A stretch of DNA of 5,684 bases from an uncultured Clostridia bacterium (GTDB taxonomy: Bacteria; Bacillota_I; Bacilli_A; RF39; UBA660). The DNA lies in NCBI GenBank assembly GCA_948433815.1, contig CAOJDZ010000055.1:1-5684 (forward strand), in the 5' to 3' direction. Positions 4,727-5,684 of the stretch are shown piece after piece (the first letter of the stretch is position 1; every line of letters starts with the position of its first letter). The position numbers were made by a program, and so were the translations under genes. Below the pieces are notes generated by a model. That model was not told where the DNA came from, ran no database searches, and saw only the letters and a list, made by a program, of their open reading frames with translations.

Positions 4727-5684
4727 TTAATTTTCTGCGTTACTACATGTACTATTTAAGCTTACTGTATATGGATTATTTGGTGAACCATCTCCACTTA
4801 CATATGTTACACATGATTTTAGAGATAAGACTGGACGAACGCCAGGATACGAGTCCCAGACATTATATGTGCTCAAGTAGCCAGGGCGACCTGACCCGTA
4901 CACAGAAAACACAAACACATCGACGTCGTTGTTAGCGAACTTAGGACTCATTGTCCACCACATGCCAGAGCCCACCGCACTCCCTCCTGTTGAATTGTAG
5001 TAATACCATGCTGGTGCATTAGTTCCATATTTGCCCCCCGCAAATGCTATTTCATCTACTGTTATCTGAGCTATCGGATATGTTAGTTGTCCATTTCCTG
5101 TTGTACTTGATTTTGTGAACTTATCTGCATTACTTGCATCTGTATACAAATTTCTATTTGGATCATTTCCGCATTTATATGATGGATTTTTAGGTATTCT
5201 AAAATTTGCTGCATAGAACATTGCTTCACTTGAAGAATAATTCTCTCCTGCCCTATCATTACAGTAGATTGCTGTCTCTGAAACATATTTATCATATGTA
5301 TATGTTCCATCTGTTTTAACGTTTATTGTTTTACTATACCATTTATCTGTTACTGTTTTTATTGGTGCACTTGTTGTATTTCTTCTATTTCTTGATAGAC
5401 TTCCTATTGTTCCATACATATATCCTACATACATAGTGTCATCGTGTTGACTATTATACATTCCTGTTGTATTACTTCCTCCACTCATATATTTTCCATC
5501 TATTTTTATGAATGCATTTGTTGTTGCTTTATCAGGGCCTATATATAGTAGTCTTACTCCTCCATCTTCATTGGTTCTTATTATTCTCCAATACAGGTCT
5601 GCTCCATCTTGATCTTTTCCAAACTTTACCCAGTTATTTTGTGCATTTCCAGCAAAATAGTATACATCTTTTCCACCTTCTGTT
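4727..5684 (-). CDS. Large secreted/surface protein with C-type-lectin-like C-terminus (5'-truncated by window)
   Basis: The reading frame is open to the right edge: 318 residues are visible, and the first in-frame ATG (5488) is internal, so the true start is outside. Visible order: YYFAGNAQNNWVKFG (5662-5618), LYWRIIRTNEDGG (5596-5558), VGYMYGTIG, a TVTDKWY helix, YCNDRAG, LTYPIAQITVDEIAFAGG, WWTMSP (4960-4943), GVRPVLSL (4843-4820) and a final SGDGSPNNPYTV. This pattern belongs to abundant extracellular proteins of uncultured gut Bacillota. The W-x-x-SP...GVRP layout recalls DUF6273 and FGE-sulfatase/C-type-lectin folds. Four cysteines are visible, two near the end, possibly disulfide-bonded. 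No anchor motif is present at the C-terminus; signal and attachment would be upstream. Base composition changes abruptly in the last third (see the separate entry). Function is probably surface binding, by inference. Confidence 0.8.
   Translation of the reverse strand, partial: TEGGKDVYYFAGNAQNNWVKFGKDQDGADLYWRIIRTNEDGGVRLLYIGPDKATTNAFIKIDGKYMSGGSNTTGMYNSQHDDTMYVGYMYGTIGSLSRNRRNTTSAPIKTVTDKWYSKTINVKTDGTYTYDKYVSETAIYCNDRAGENYSSSEAMFYAANFRIPKNPSYKCGNDPNRNLYTDASNADKFTKSSTTGNGQLTYPIAQITVDEIAFAGGKYGTNAPAWYYYNSTGGSAVGSGMWWTMSPKFANNDVDVFVFSVYGSGRPGYLSTYNVWDSYPGVRPVLSLKSCVTYVSGDGSPNNPYTVSLNSTCSNAEN
4820..5044 (-). other. GC-rich, adenine-poor hypervariable-type segment in the surface-protein gene
   Basis: By hand count 4821-5000 is about 51% GC, against about 28% for 5101-5160 in the same gene. 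On the coding strand, 4927-4829 (33 codons, from NN-DVDVFVFSV to GVRPV) contains only 14 adenines in 99 bases, while 5101-5160 has 29 in 60. Codons such as GTC, GTG, GGC, CGC and TCG are frequent here and rare elsewhere in the window. It coincides with the loop and strand region expected to be diversified in retroelement target proteins. Whether this is retroelement mutagenesis or a recombined cassette cannot be decided from one allele. Confidence 0.5.

Noticed and set aside
5083..5310. Second minus-strand open frame within the surface-protein gene
   Set aside because: A +1-frame shadow rich in Met, Gln and Ile; the surface-protein frame is continuous and has recognisable motifs.

Overview
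The window is strongly AT-rich (about 28% GC in a hand-counted stretch). It uses standard bacterial stops and Shine-Dalgarno sites of the AAGGAGG type, and its gene set is typical of Bacillota (low-GC Gram-positives). The sporulation-associated pair yqfC-yqfD and a large secreted protein of a kind I recall from uncultured gut Bacilli/Clostridia suggest an uncultured, probably gut-associated, member of that phylum. I cannot place it more precisely.

The minus strand carries the housekeeping backbone. Reading in the direction of transcription, it runs: a large surface protein open at the window edge (5684-4727); rpsU (4630-4436) with a strong promoter, coupled to yqeY (4421-3969); then, after a gap, yqfC (2110-1871), yqfD (1881-724), a VanZ-family membrane protein (721-110) and the first 35 codons of a gene that is probably ybeY (105-1). 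In Bacillus subtilis the order is rpsU-yqeY-yqeZ-yqfA-yqfB-yqfC-yqfD-phoH-yqfF-ybeY, so this is the same conserved neighbourhood with two changes. The yqeZ-yqfA-yqfB segment is replaced by an accessory island of about 1.85 kb, and phoH-yqfF is replaced by vanZ.

The island (about 2120-3968) has the opposite polarity. It holds a stand-alone protein resembling BECR-fold (barnase/EndoU/colicin/RelE-like) nucleases, with a near-consensus promoter that contains a palindromic operator-like site. A second plus-strand gene of unknown function follows, with its own extended -10 promoter and terminator. Between them, on the minus strand, is a compact small-RNA locus: a promoter with 17-bp spacing, a 78-nt long hairpin structure and a U-tract terminator. 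Its 3' end runs into the stop codon of the nuclease-like gene.

The most striking anomaly is at the 3' end of the surface-protein gene. Around 4820-5040 the sequence changes to about 50% GC, and the coding strand becomes very poor in adenine exactly where the protein has the W-x-x-SP...GVRPVLSL architecture. That is the layout expected of a variable region in a C-type-lectin-like target of a diversity-generating retroelement. No reverse transcriptase or template repeat is in the window, so this remains an inference.
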